Assembly (NCBI GenBank): GCA_034687125.1
Contig: JAQGBZ010000239.1
Coordinates: 34,070-98,069, forward strand
Length of the DNA stretch: 64,000 nucleotides
Reading direction: 5' to 3'
DNA from: Neelides folsomi
Lineage: Eukaryota > Arthropoda > Collembola > Neelipleona > Neelidae
Made by a program: the position numbers and the translations under genes. How positions within the stretch are numbered: position 1 is the first letter of the stretch; each line of letters begins with the position of its first letter. This document shows positions 27,301-39,823 of the stretch, one piece after another. Below the pieces are notes generated by a model, which was given only the letters and a program-made list of their open reading frames with translations, searched no databases and had not been told where the DNA came from.

Positions 27301-30300
27301 GTCTTAACAAGGGATGAAAGCATTTGAGCTCTTTTCCCTTTCATCTTCCCTAAAGAGTCTCGTGGATTGTTGAAGTCAGTTACTTGTGGATCTTTTTCTA
27401 ATTCAAGCACCCTCCCGAAACAATCTTCATATGCCCTACAAAAATATTTTGTTTAATTTAGAAATTAAAATTTTTATTTATTAAACATTAGTTCCGTTAC
27501 TTTGAAAAAGTCAATTTATATTTTAGACTACATAGTATTATAAGTATTTGAGTAATGAATATTTCATGAAAAATACTTAAAAAATGCGAGGTTGAGATAA
27601 ATCAACGTTCTTCTTTCTTCAAGTTGGAAATTGAGATCTTTCCATGCAAGTCCGAGTGAGTCGGCCATCGCCGCGTAAACTTCTCCTCTTGGCCTTTGAG
27701 TTGCAATTAGTTGATCTGCTTGTTTCAATAATTCTTCTACAGGACTTTGCTTGCTCTTAGTTCATAGGTACGATTTTACGATTATACAATGAGTAGTTTT
27801 ACATAAAATCAATTTATCAGTATTGTTTACATGTTTATTTTTATATCTAAAGGTTTACTTGTAATTTTAACAAGACATCATCATGGTGCACAAGCATCGA
27901 CTCGGCTTCTTTAGCTGTTGAGCCAAGATAAGTTAAGAGAGGATTCATTTCCAAAATCTTCAATTCCAATTTCTCGCGGCTCTATAAAATAAATTAAATC
28001 AGTTTGGATTAAATACTTAATACAAATGCATTGGTATTTCTTGTAAAGTTGTTTGAAACTGTGTTTTGTTTTATTGAAGTGCTGAGTCAAGCCGTTCGTT
28101 GAAAATGCAAAAAGAAATAAACAAAAGTTTTCTAGCGTACAATTTAGCCTAAACGTTTCAAACTCCTGGCTTGGGTCCTAATTCTGCCTTAATTTATTTA
28201 TCTCTCTTTCATGAATGAATTCGAGTGCCCATCTGCCTTTTAATTTAAGTTAAACAACCTTGTAAATAATCATTTTAACCCCCAAACCCCAAAAGTCAAG
28301 AGTTTCATTAAAAGCCATTTAGTCGGAAAAACTCTCAAATATCCAAATACTGATTTCAGTACTTTCCAATATCAAATATCTGTCTAATTTCACAAACTTT
28401 AAATACAACTAAAATATACAGTTATTCAGATTGTACATTACAGATATAAAAGGAATTCAACATTCGAGATATTTATGCAATGTTAATGAAATACTTCAAT
28501 GCCTCATTATTCAAAGAAAAATTTCTAATCATCCTCGCCCATTTAAAATGATGGTTGAATAAAATATGAAAAGCAGGGATTGAAATTTGAATGAGTTTAG
28601 GGAGAGTTTGGAATTTCAGGAGACGAAAATAGGTGAGGATGCCATTAAAGAAGATGTATGTGAAAGTATGGATACGGGGATGTTGTGTAGCTGGTAACTT
28701 TCCTCATAAATCTCCTCCTTTGATCGGAAGGAGGGAGATGAGGAGTGAAATTGAATCTCTCTCGAGAGACCTCGTCTTCAAACATCCTCTCAACTAATTC
28801 TCACTTGATTCATTCAAAATTTTACCCAATTCATACACGTTGTCATCAAGTGGAGATTAAGGCTAAGCCAGGATATCATATTTCATATAGGGATAACTGC
28901 TTTATAGTATGGAAAGAACTGATCTACCATATAATATTAAAGATACACATGTAAGCTTCCATATTGAATTATCCGGCTCTTACAGACATGTATCACTTCC
29001 TTAGAAATTAGCACAACATCCAGGTAAACACAACCACCCTTCGATAATACCCTTGAAAGGTATAAAATAATTCTGAACTTCTAATTTCAATTAGTAAATA
29101 TTTATAATTGGATAGGAAATACAATTATGGGTATAATAGGTAATAATTCACTGAAAAAAGTTTAACAATTTTACTATGTATTAGAATTATGGAAATATTT
29201 ATAATTTCAAGTTTTAATAAAAATATACAATGGCTTTGAAATATGTAAATAATAATCAAGTCAATATTTAAAGTTAAAAGAGATGACGGAAGCAATTATT
29301 TTTGAATTCTTCCCCATAATGTATTGACAAGCATAACAAATTATTAAATGTAAGATTGCAAGCCAGAGATATAAATATGAATTTAATAGGGAGTAGGGAG
29401 CAAAGGGCTGCATAGTTCTGCATGAGATGCAATTAGAAGGGAGTGAAGAGCAGACTCGTGCTAATTGTGCAATCTTCATCATTCATCTCCTAATAGAAGT
29501 GACATAAAGATCAAGAGGTTGAGAGATAAGCTGAAATGTGATCTCATATGTTCCACATTATAAATATACAAGTTGAGATAGATGAAGATGGATTGAAAAA
29601 TAATTGAGCAAAGATAGAGATCAGAAGAAGCATTGAGATCGCCGACTACTCCTCTTATACTTTTTATTAGTAATTTTGACTTTTTTAACCTCCCTTCTGG
29701 ATAAACTAGTTAAAACTGACTCTTTAATATTTTAAATTAGTATAGTTAAATTCATAATATAGAACACATTGAGTCTAAATATAAAAATATATTGTTTATG
29801 AGATATAATAAAGAAAGTGTGAATCCTGATAGAATTATGGAATGTGCCATGAGTAATACATAAGAAGTACATGGGATTTAATAAACATCTGAGAGCGTCG
29901 TGGATGTTTCATAAGGGCGGAAAAGAGAGAATATGCAGAGATGCGCTGGCGAGTGAACATCTGTCAAACAGATCCATAGAGAGTATTTTCAGCCACGCGA
30001 AGACTAGCCATGGAATAATAAACTTGCACTCTTGAACAAACTCTCTTTAGCTCAACAGAACCCGAGAAATGAGGGCGAATGGGATAATGGGAGGGTTAAT
30101 GGAATGAAGTGAAAGAATTCAAAACAGCCGCATGACCCTCACAATCCAAGAATCCAAGATGTCCTAATCACACTCTACAAATGTAAATTGTGTAAAATGG
30201 GAATTGGAGATCACGGGAATTTAATTCAAATAATGAAACGCCTTTGTTCAACAACAACGTTCCTAACACGGGTCGTTAAAATATGCCAAAGAAGTGTAAG

Positions 30301-30613
30301 CTTAATTTAGCTTGTGTAAACATTCTAATTAAATTAATTAATAATTATATAGAAATTTCAACTCCTTGCACATGTTAATTAAATACAAACAATGTCGTTT
30401 GTAAATATTGTAAATAAAACAAAGGATTTGGCTTGCCTGGAGAAGTGCAATGACAATCCTTGTAATTCCAGATTGCATGGCGATTGTTGAAAGAGTTGTT
30501 GTAAGTGGTGGATTGGCCATTGAATTCCTCGCCGACGTCCCGTCGGACATTCGGTCCGAGATGGAAATACTCGTCAAGCTCCCGGTAGAATGAGGTCGTG
30601 AAGAAACCGACAT
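9315..30613 (-). CDS. Giant CCDC141-like protein: spectrin-like helices, seven Ig domains, Ser/Pro-rich tail
   Basis: Thirty-two coding exons, from the ATG at 30613 to the stop at 9315, join in phase into about 2,782 aa. The N-terminus (IAMQSGITRIVIALLQ and the helices after it) resembles vertebrate CCDC141. Residues 1-1080 are spectrin-like helical segments. Seven Ig/I-set domains follow at about 1160-1950, then a single 1,935-nt exon (13074-11140) coding for a Ser/Pro/Lys-rich tail, then three small exons. Exon bounds: 30613-30437, 27981-27859, 27755-27577, 27435-27200, 27119-26878, 26827-26639, 26512-26363, 26223-26110, 25587-25180, 23779-23642, 21584-21410, 19933-19659, 19092-18823, 18319-18143, 18028-17848, 17663-17452, 16979-16678, 16490-15982, 15870-15713, 15663-15535, 15471-15316, 15171-14988, 14859-14693, 14593-14351, 14260-14044, 13972-13781, 13619-13419, 13305-13148, 13074-11140, 10035-9744, 9631-9521, 9463-9315. 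The first intron uses a GC donor. The composition suggests a cytoskeletal or muscle scaffold (inference). Confidence 0.8.
11785..11975 (-). repeat. In-frame minisatellite coding for SPSK-x-F repeats
   Basis: Within the long exon of the CCDC141-like gene, about eight imperfect units of 21-27 bases encode the pattern S/T-P-S/T-K-x-F-x-S (SPSKTFGTPSKVFDSPSK and variants). The units differ by substitutions and length but keep the frame. Each has a Ser/Thr-Pro-x-Lys/Arg-like core, which could be a target of proline-directed kinases (inference). Confidence 0.75.
13148..16979 (-). other. Seven-Ig-domain block of the CCDC141-like protein
   Basis: Each domain shows the I-set pattern: a B-strand Cys (for example SLQCK, LECFVSG, VLLCELG, LLECIIVG, VMSCKLS), a core Trp (ISWLKDG, VFWFRDG, IEWFHDD, VIWYHNG, VTWYKNA, LSWTKND, ITWFKDG) and an F-strand Y/F-x-C or degenerate form (FTCRAEN, YACRAVN, YRLIARN, YRVNAIN, YMVKAKN, YACVAEN, YMVKAAN). 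Domains 3, 4, 5 and 7 lack the F-strand Cys, and domains 6 and 7 lack the B-strand one, as is frequent in intracellular muscle Ig domains. Most domains are split by one intron. Confidence 0.82.
20171..21008 (-). mobile_element. Internally deleted mariner/Tc1-like transposon in an intron of the CCDC141-like gene
   Basis: The 838-bp element is bounded by TA dinucleotides (20171-20172 and 21007-21008) and by matching terminal inverted repeats: CAGAGGGTGAAAAGAG at the left and its complement at the right, with a 2-base indel, running about 26 bases to AACGCT. It lies in the intron between the exons at 21584-21410 and 19933-19659. On the minus strand a start at 20865 encodes MGRKRIDPKVEG and YSQREV, the beginning of a mariner-type helix-turn-helix. 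The frame then breaks and the catalytic half follows in another frame (20744-20220). Confidence 0.82.
20220..20865 (-). pseudogene. Broken mariner-type transposase
   Basis: N-terminal fragment from 20865 (about 40 codons), then a 174-codon frame from 20744 to the stop at 20220. The second frame keeps HHDKATSH and SPDISPLDFF, the second and third catalytic-Asp regions of Tc1/mariner transposases, with 36 residues between the two Asp. The rest of the DNA-binding region and the first catalytic Asp are missing, and the two parts are out of frame. The copy cannot make an active enzyme, although its ends look complete. The family resemblance is to elements I associate with parasitic copepods, without certainty. 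Confidence 0.8.
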
Positions 30614-31509
30614 CTTGATCTTTTCCGGTTTAGAACAATTGGAAGGTGTCCATGAGGGCGAGTCGGAAACGATTGAACGTTTGTGTTCTTATTTGACCCG
30701 CCATTTGGACGAGGTGAAGAGGTGACTGCCGACACAGCGGCCGGAGACCCGACTGATTCAGTTGGAGGAATCGAGGGTGGAATCGCCTTCCTAAGAATAA
30801 ATAGACGTAAGGGGGTTTGGGACGCTGCCAATGTCACCCACACTCTATTATGTAAAGAATCACTCGCCCATTTCACACTCATCTCATACAAACAATCTCA
30901 CCCAGAAATGACTTTTACCCAAACCCACACACAAACTAATTTATTTTAATTGGATATTATTTAATTTCAATTAAACATACATTTAAGATAAATTACATAG
31001 CATTCACTCAACACAGTCATTTGATTTTTGAAACTAGGCGCTATGTAGTATGAATATTAATTATATAACCGTTACTTATTCACAATGTTAAGTTTGTTTA
31101 TATTATGTATTTATATTAAATGCAATATTTATAGCGAATACTTCATGCCTATTTTAACTTTTATTTATTCTTCGAGTGCGAAGTGCGAGTGTACCAAATG
31201 TATTTATAATATTGACGAATTCTTATTCAATACATAACACACTTACATAATTAAGTACTCGTGCATAAATACTTTTACCGATATTCTTATCTCACATAAA
31301 AGTGCACGAGTAATGAGCACATGCCAAAAACGAGAGCAATTTTCTCAATTTTCCCAGAACACAGAAGGTAGTCGTTAAACATTGAGTACAGTTTCATTCC
31401 AATTTCGAAATCTCTGCCTCCCATATAATAAATATAAAATATAATGTTAAATATTGTCCTTTAAATAAATGATATCTAAATAAAATTGACACATTAAAAT
31501 AATTGAGAA
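30614..31509. promoter_or_regulatory. Head-to-head intergenic region between the CCDC141-like and TGFBRAP1 genes
   Basis: The two genes diverge from here, with start codons 896 bases apart. The first 180 bases are GC-richer and have an in-frame stop upstream of the ATG at 30613. A possible splice acceptor near 30795 on the minus strand suggests a non-coding 5' exon. The rest is AT-rich. Shared regulation is only an inference from position. Confidence 0.35.
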
Positions 31510-34500
31510 ATGGATAGTGTAAAAATATACGAGCCTGTTCTTGTCATCGAAAAAGCTGAAACTGCCGGTCTTGTTTCAAAGGTTCGCTACAATTTACAAT
31601 TAATTGATTCCAAATTCCAAATGTCAGTTTGTTTAAATTTAATAATTTTGTATTAATATTAAATTCTTAATGGTTTATTAAAACTTTTTCTTTAAAAACT
31701 TTAGATTTCGTGTGTTGAATGTTGCGGACGTCGAATGTTCATTGGAACACACGAAGGGTAAACTCCTCACCAATTCACCATCAATTTGACATTTGACGTT
31801 GTTTTAATTTAACGTTGATTTGTTTTATTTTACTTGCAGGGTCTTGAAGGAATATGTAATGCTGGATGACAATTCAGATTTAAAATTTGGACTCGTCCGT
31901 CAAATCAATTTACAAAATAAACCGGCAAAGCAGGCATAATCTAAACATATTTCATTTCACGATCAATATTTAAGTTATTAATGATAAATGAGTAATTTTA
32001 CTTTACTGTCTTTTCTAATATGAACTAAATGTAAACCTAGTTTTATTAATTATGTAAAATGTTTATTAATTTCAGCTACAAAGCATCACATTCATTCGGG
32101 CAGCATCAGCTCTTGGTTTACTTCTTGTTGTCCAAGGAGGAATTTTATGCCTTTATGATCTTTCTACATTCGAGAAGCGTCCCGGAACACTCAATGGAAT
32201 TTCATTAATCGCCGTGGACGAAAGTGTTCCTGATCCATTCGCTCTTCATATGTCCATTATCAAAAAAGGATCTGTAGTCCTCATAAGCGTAGGAGAAAAA
32301 GGCGTGACCACTATTAGAGATTTCAGCGTTGAATCTCCACCGTTAGCTCTTTCCGTAGACGGAGGCCGTCTTTGCCTTGCTCTATCAAATGGAAAATATA
32401 TTATGGTTGACTACAGAGGAAAATCAATTATCAAACAAGAATTGTGCACTTTTGATCCAAAATTGGTTTCTCCTGCCGTGGCACATTTCGCTAAGGTACA
32501 ATCCTTGGAATTCGTAAAAAATTTATTTAATATTATTTAATAAAAATATTTAATAGTTTATATTACAGTTTTTTGTAATTCAATATTCTATAGGATGAAT
32601 TTGTCGTTCTGGGTCCCGTTGGTCTTGGTGTATTTGTTACATCACAAGGAACGAGCGAAAGACCCCCGATCAATTGGCCAGAAAAAGTTTCTTCTCTTGC
32701 TGTTGATGGAATTAACGTCGTTGGTGTTGGGGAAGACTTCATATTCACTCATAGGCAATTATCTAAAATTTAAAAAAAATTATATACCCTGTAATGTAAA
32801 TAAATCTAATCTAATGTATTCAATTATTAATTTTAAAATATGATTTTCTTTTTAACAGTGTCGTCGATGTTGTAAAGTGTAACATAATCAAATTTTCTGG
32901 AGTTAAATTTGCTAGCGTTTGCGAAGGAAAATTATTTGTTAGCACAAATTCCAACCTTTACAAATTCAAGTCAGTGTCTATTCATCAACAAGTTCAGGTA
33001 AAGCTGTAATTATAAAAAATAATTAAATAAATTGAAAAATGACATTCAAATAATCAAAAACAATCCAAATTTCTTACTTTTACATAAGTTATTTTGAATT
33101 TTAATTAGGGCCTGTTGGAAGGCGAAGAAATAGAAAAGGCTTTCGATCTTCTCAAATTTGCTCCACTGAAGGAAGAAGGGAAAGTTGGATTAAGAAAACA
33201 AATTCACATTTCCGCAGTGTTCAAGTTCATTTCAACACTAGATTTTGAATTAGCGAGAGAGTCTTTAACTGAATCAGAAATGGATACAAGAGAAGTAGTT
33301 TAATAAAATAATAATAAATTTTTGTATTAAAAATAAAATATTAAAATACAATATTTTTAATATAATTTTTTATTCAGATATTAAGACTTTTCCCAAAACT
33401 TCTTCCTAGTCGATCCACCTTTAGGCCTTCACACAATTTACCATTTCCCGATGTTCGATACGTGCGTGAGATCTCAATTCCAATTCAACAGCATTTTTTA
33501 AAACTTTATGGGAAATATATCTACTCAACCAAATTTTTAAACATTTAAATAATAATTATTTATATAGATGTACAACGACGATGAAGATAAAGTACTGAAA
33601 CTTGCATATTTTGTCATCGATGTTCTGATGGATAATCCCAATTCAACTTTTGCGTCAAAGGTTCCTTTAATAAAGGATTCCTTAACATTTAAAATATAAT
33701 ACGCATTACTAATATTCATAAAGAAGTTAATCATTTTACGTTTTGATGGATAGGATTTAAGCACTTGTTTGGTTAAACTTTGCTCTATGGTTGAATTCGA
33801 CCGATATCTTGAAATACTGCGCCGGCTTCGTGTAATGGACGTCGATAGTGAAGATTTGATCGAATGGCTTCAAAAAAGCGGGTTGCAAAATCATTTGGCT
33901 CATTTTTACGCCACAGATGGATATTTGAAAAAAGCCATTGACATTTGGATGTCTCTCATTCCGTCTCAACCAGATGTCTTTGATTCAATTGTCAACAAAC
34001 TTAAAGAGTAAATTCATCATTTAAACTTAAACTAGTATTTGTTATTTACCTTTTGTTATTAAAATAAGGTAAAAACATAATTAAGACTCATACTAATTTT
34101 AATTAACCATTATATTTAATATCATTTAATTAATCTCAAATTTGTTATTTTAGATGCAAAGATCCCGAGTTAGTTCGAAGCTATTTCAAAGATCTCGTCA
34201 AGTTAGATCCATCAGCAGCTATTGAAATTTACAAAGGTCATCGAGCAACTGAAGGATTCGAACCGCTTTCTATTGCCGAAAGTCTTCATCCCTTTCCATC
34301 CCTTGCTATTGAATATTTGGAACATTGCATAGAAGTGAAAAATTTAAAAGATTCAGACATTCACACATACCTTGCTGCCATTTACATTGATCAAATCCTA
34401 AAAGGCGAAGAGAGATTGAGAGATAAACTCAAAAGATTCATCATTACGTCCAATTCATTAAGAGTCAATTTTCTCATCGGGAAAGTTCAGGGAACAAAAC

Positions 34501-35378
34501 TTCGACACGAACTAGCGCTTCTACATGGAAAGGTTTATTAGTTTAATTAATTCAATTAATTAGTTACATTAAAAACACCCCAATTATATCAATTCTTAAA
34601 GTTTTTTGAAAATTTAATCAATAATTTTATATTTAATGAAGGCTGGAGATCATTTGCCAGCTTTAGAAGTCTTAACCAAAGAAATTAACGATCATAATTT
34701 AGCTAAAGAATACTGCGCTGGAATTTCTAATCTTGAAGAAAGAAAGAAAGCTTATATTCTTCTTATTAAAATTTATGTAGAGTAAGTTATCAATGATTTA
34801 ATTGTCGAATTAAATAATTAAGAATTACATTTTACACAATTTAACTTTTTTTTACTAATCACAGAAGTAGTGAAGGAAGAAAAGGTGAAGCAGAATGTTT
34901 GAGTGTTTTACAAGATTACAGCAAAGAATTTGACTTGAGCGAAATCCTCGCTCTTTTACCTGACACTTGGTCCCTTCAAACATTTAAACCGCTTTTCACA
35001 ACAGCTCTTCGTGCTTCCATACACAAAGTAAAAAATATAATTTGATTAAAAATAATATATGATGAAATACTTTAATTATAAAACCGAATCGAATTTATTT
35101 TTATAATCCAATTAATTTTTATTTACTGAATTACAAAAAAGATTATTAATTATTTTTGCTCTTCAAATTTATTTTTGCTTTAGAAGCGAACCGCTCAAAT
35201 GAAAAAGAATCTCGGATTAAGACTCAACGTTAATTTAAAATTAGAAGAATATGCTTTAAATCAAGGATACGAGTTTGAAGCTGAATTAGACTGCGATTCT
35301 TGTAAAAACCCAATTGACTCTGAAGACGGATTCGTGCTCAAGAATGAAAAGCATTGTTATCACAATCAGTGTGCATAA
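31510..35378 (+). CDS. TGFBRAP1: TGFBRAP1/Vps3-like CORVET subunit
   Basis: Fourteen exons (31510-31581, 31705-31757, 31840-31933, 32076-32495, 32594-32754, 32859-32997, 33109-33297, 33378-33461, 33568-33660, 33754-34007, 34154-34532, 34642-34781, 34865-35027, 35184-35378) join in phase into 811 aa; the human protein is about 860. The N-terminal third is a CNH-type beta-propeller, recognisable from CVECCGRRMFIGT, IRAASALG and LALSVDGGRLCLAL. The middle and C-terminal part is the Vps39-type helical solenoid (LLPSRSTF, YLEHCIE, LALLHGKAGDHLPAL, ALLPDTWSLQ). The end has a zinc-binding-like CDSC and CYHNQC pair. In yeast and animals this protein is a subunit of CORVET, which tethers early endosomes through Rab5. 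The introns after 31933 and 32754 begin with GC instead of GT. Clustered AATAAA motifs lie near 35512-35535. Confidence 0.9.
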
Positions 35379-35962
35379 TTATTTATCCAATACCTGTGTT
35401 ACTTTAAATATTTATATTTGTACCAGTCATTACAAATTATAATTTTTTCTTTAATAATTTGACTTCGCTACATTCTTTTACTAATATTATGTTCTTTAAT
35501 AATGTATTCATAAATAAATAAATAAAAATAAATACAATGAGGCATATTCCAAGATTCTTTCTGTGAATTCTCTACCATGTAAAATAAAAATTATATGGTT
35601 ATATCATATCAAATAGAAAATATTTATTACCTCCATTAATTTTTATTAACTATGAACTATACCTAGTAATCTTATAAGTATGCCGCATGCCTTTAGCTCT
35701 AATTTATTACAAATAATTTAAAAAAAATCACTTAATAGGTATGTTCACAATGATATTTGGTAAATGAAATCTCACTTTCACCCTTTCGCATCCAGAATCC
35801 TATGATGCGCCTCATTCCTTTCTTTTTATAAGCCATTCATATTAACCAGCATGTGAGAGTACCTGCCAATAAACCACTCGAGTTTATAAGCTTTAATTTA
35901 ACTAATTATTTTTTATCATTCCATTTTTTGTTATATTTTGAAAAATCTTAATATTAATTATA
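35379..35962. other. Spacer between the TGFBRAP1 and CHK-kinase genes
   Basis: AT-rich, with several overlapping AATAAA motifs near 35512-35535 that can serve the TGFBRAP1 3' end. The remainder is the presumed promoter and 5' UTR of the kinase gene. No other feature was seen. Confidence 0.45.
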
Positions 35963-37205
35963 ATGTCAACCAGTGAAGTAGGAGAAGCAAGAATCAGTAG
36001 AGAATGGCTCCGACAAGTTCTAAAGCTCTCTGAAGACTTACCAATTGAAATCGAAGAGGACAGTGAACACGGCTTTGGGTTTCTCAGTAACATGGTGAGG
36101 GTCAAGATCGGGAGCGAAGACAATGAAAGACGTCTCGTTGTTAAACTTCTCCCTCAAGATGATAAAATGAGAGAGCTCACCATTAAAGCAAAATTCCACG
36201 ATATTGAAAATGCATTCTACGAAAGATTCCTTCCTCTCCTTATCAAAAATGTTCCTTCCATTGAACAATTTTTTCCGAAAATTCTTTATGCTAAAATCCA
36301 GGTAAAAATCATAAAAAATTAATCTCATTTAACAGAATAAAAAATGAATCATCGATTATCTTGAAAATCTTAAAATTATGTATTTAATAAAAAATTGACA
36401 GGAAGAGAACAGCTTAGGACCTGCTTTAATAATGGAGGATTTAAAGGTGCTCGGCTATGTCACAACTCCATTCTCATCTCACTTGTCATCCAAAGAGCTC
36501 CAAATTGTCATTACATTCATGGGCGAATTCCACATTGGAAGTTTGTTAGTTGAAGAAAATGAAGGACCGCTTTTGAAGAAATTCCCATTCCTACAAGAAT
36601 GGCTGGGCCCATTTGAAGAATTATCATACAATTGGTTCGAATCTGCATTTTCACTCCTTGACACTTACTTCAATGAGCAAGGATTAGAAGACATCGTGGT
36701 CCAATTGGCCTCGGCATCTTCTCACAGCAGAAAAATCTTCGAAACTGTTATGGTGTCAGGGAAGGAATTTGGTTGTGCAATCCACGGAGATATTTGGTCG
36801 AATAATCTGATGTTTAATGCGAAAGCAAGATCGGTGAAAGTGATTGATTGGCAGTGTTTCGGTTACATTGACCCTTCTTACGATTTAGCCGTTTTCCTCT
36901 TAACGTCACTCTCCATCCATCAGATATCTGAAGAAGGAATCAAAGGATACGTGAAGAATTATTATCAAAATTCTACTCAAATCAGGCAAAAAACAGGGTT
37001 TAAAGTAAAAGAAAGAAGTTGGGAAGAGTTTTATGAATTTTTCAATTCTTATGCTCTTGCCTATGCCTTCATTTGGTTCACACTCTCAGCAGATTCGATT
37101 ATGAGCAGAAGTGAGAATTTAGAAAAGTTTAATCATGTTTACCGGTATATGATCCAAGAAAAAAATATTTGCCAATTTTTACTTAAAATGACTCAAAATA
37201 AATGA
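35963..37205 (+). CDS. EcKinase/CHK-domain small-molecule kinase
   Basis: Two exons, 35963-36301 and 36402-37205, join in phase into 380 aa, slightly short of the 400-430 aa usual in the family. The fold is the aminoglycoside-phosphotransferase type. LVVKLLP near residue 55 holds the likely ATP-site Lys. MEDL at about 124 is typical of CHK proteins. The catalytic loop HGDIWSNNLMF starts at His241 (catalytic Asp243), and KVIDWQ contains the Mg-binding Asp262. Insect relatives (EcKinase family, CHKov, DUF227) phosphorylate ecdysteroids or other small hydroxylated compounds; the substrate here cannot be told. It lies 0.6 kb downstream of TGFBRAP1 on the same strand, with no functional link apparent. 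AATAAA motifs occur directly after the stop. Confidence 0.88.
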
Positions 37206-38152
37206 ATAAATAAGAAAAAAAGAATAAAACAAATAAATGTTCAGTCCTAATGCATTTTTCATATATTATGCAATAAGTAAGGAGCATTTCAATGAACAAA
37301 TATTTATTAGATTCATATTTGATTGGAATATGAGCTTGAGTTTAAGATACTTAAAAATCACGCAGTTGACCGCACCTTTCCTATATGTACATAAAAACTT
37401 TTCACACCAACTATTCAATTTACCATCAACTTGCATACTTTTATGTGCGCAATAATTGTCGAAAATTACATTTCCAAGTTCTTTAGCATGAAATTACATA
37501 CAACATAAATACACAGATTGCATGAAGACTTCATTTCGCTTTGTCGTACAATTTTTAATATAGTTAAGCGAGTTGTTTTTTTAATATAAACTCGTAAATC
37601 ATACACGTTTGGTTTGACAAAAGTGTATGTTGTAAGTACATATATTTTTCCCTTAATAGTAAGTTAATTATCAAATTAATATTCCTAATAATGAGAGTGA
37701 CTCTCCACTACATAAAATCTCGTAAAATGGATCACACTATTTTATCCTTATTTAACAATTATTTGTTTGTAAAAATTTTATATTTTTCAAACACACATTT
37801 GAACAACAAGGGTCATCCATTTAATATCATTAAATATTGTAGTATGTTTGTGAATGCGAGAACGAGTTTTCATGTTTGTCAACTCTATTCTAAATAATTG
37901 TCCTTATACCATACAAGTTTCCTTATTTAATAATTTTTTGATTCCTTCTTTTTTAAATCGTTTCCCTTAATATTTAAAGCTCTCGACCATTTTTTTCCGC
38001 TCTTTTCATATTAAGGGTTTTGTTCGAGTTCAGGTGTCAAAATTTTCAAAAGTCTCATTTTTAAAGAAAATAAAAATTTAAAATGTTTTGTGTTGAGTTA
38101 GCTAATAAAGAGCACATTCATTGAATAGAGGAATTGAAATAGTTCATATTTC

Positions 38153-38187
<35 letters not shown>

Positions 38188-39823
38188 TGAAGCCCGTTGA
38201 GTATTGAAGGACTACATCAAAAAAAAGTTTTGAAAGTTGTGAGAGAAGTCGACATCTGAACCCGAACGGAAAATTCATTAGTAAAAATGTTTAGGAAGTG
38301 GAAAGTCTACCAATGGCAGCCAGCTGCCATTCAATCTAATGGAAAGTTCTTTGAAGGGATTTCTCATTTCGTCTTATTCAATAGAGCACATTATTTAATA
38401 TCCTCCTCCTTGCAATAACTACACAAATTATAAATTTTCACCTATATAATAATCAATATCTTATATTTTAATACTTAACGTTTGGTATCTTATATTAATT
38501 TAGAGTATTATATAATTTACTAATATATCAAACGAAGCACCATATTTCTTCTAACATTAACCCTAAAACAGTAACCTGTTATTCACTTTAATTAAAATAA
38601 TTAATATTAGATATTCACCTATTATTCTATTATATTGTAAATATAATTATTACCTATATTAAGTGTGTTTGTATAATACAATAAAGATTAGATTATGTGT
38701 TTAATTACATATTACATTTATACAAATTCATTTCAACTTGAATCTATATTTAATACGTGTACATAGTATTGTTCAAATATTGTGAATTGAACATCAGTTT
38801 GAAATTCAATTCCAATTAGTTATCCTGATAATATGAATGTTCTGTAGCACCTCTATATCCCTAATTAATATGATAATCCGTACCAATTACGAGAACCCTG
38901 AGGCTTAGCAGCTTTAACAAATCTCTAGGCTCAGAACAAACAAGACGTTCCATCCAACAAACGTCGTTTCGTTTCAAGACTGGAGACAGGAGTTTAATAA
39001 CAATAGCTTAACACTTCCTCTATTAATTACAATTTTCTATCAGTATTAAATACATGGTAAAATCGTAATTGGAAAGGTAGTTGAATTTACACAAATTGTA
39101 GGTACTCGTTCTATGTAACATTTCTCTGATATTTATAAGCATATACCTATTGTACATATGAATGAAAATTTAAATCCCAATTAAAGAATCTTAAAATTCG
39201 GAAAAAAGAGTTGAAGCCACCCATTTGTAGTTTGAATACTTATTCTTTTTGTTCTCTTTACCTCATTAAATCTTGAAAGAATTCTTCCTCGGAATGAAAA
39301 GAAAACTCGTTATAAATGAATAGTTTATGCATCCTTTGAAATATTCAAAAGAATTCTTTTTTCCAATTAAGTCCCTTCTCGAGTTAATGCAAAGAAAAAC
39401 CTCATCTCAAGTTTTGAAGGCTCTCATCCCATATGTTAGCATTACAAGTTATTCCAATGTAATATATCTATTATTTGTAATTAAAATATCAAAAAACCCA
39501 TTCCATATATGCCGAAATTCTAAATGACTAAAATTGTGAATTACATAATGTTACAATTGTAAACATTATATAGTCATCTGTCACAACTTTACATTAAAGT
39601 GGAAGTGCCTTGAAAATACAAAAGTTTTAAATCTTTATTAAGTATATTAGTAAATTACTGTTGTAACAATTGATGAAAATTTAATGTCGTCTCATATTAT
39701 CAATTGTTCTAATGTAGCCAAAAGATTAGTAAGTAACTCTTAATATTTGTAAATCATAATTCGTGGTTCTTGAACTCATTGTCTCTTATTATTATGTAAG
39801 TAGTTGAAAATGTAATTTATATA
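37206..39823. other. AT-rich intergenic region
   Basis: No supported gene. Plus-strand frames of 66-72 codons at 37237, 37691 and 39327 are low-complexity and have no family resemblance. A TA microsatellite lies near 38157-38184. Confidence 0.45.
38157..38184. repeat. (AT)n microsatellite
   Basis: About 13-14 uninterrupted AT units. Confidence 0.9.

Larger units (their letters stand above)
17848..30613 (-). other. Spectrin-like helical region of the CCDC141-like protein
   Basis: The first 15 coding exons encode long amphipathic helices rich in Glu, Lys, Leu and Arg, with conserved aromatic positions (AWKDLNFQLEERRTL, GWLEKLHDRRRILDDG, HWPTFPLKSS) typical of spectrin-repeat bundles. The segment with EVYAAMADSLGLAW aligns by eye with the early part of vertebrate CCDC141. 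The introns here are the largest of the gene, up to about 2.4 kb. Confidence 0.7.
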
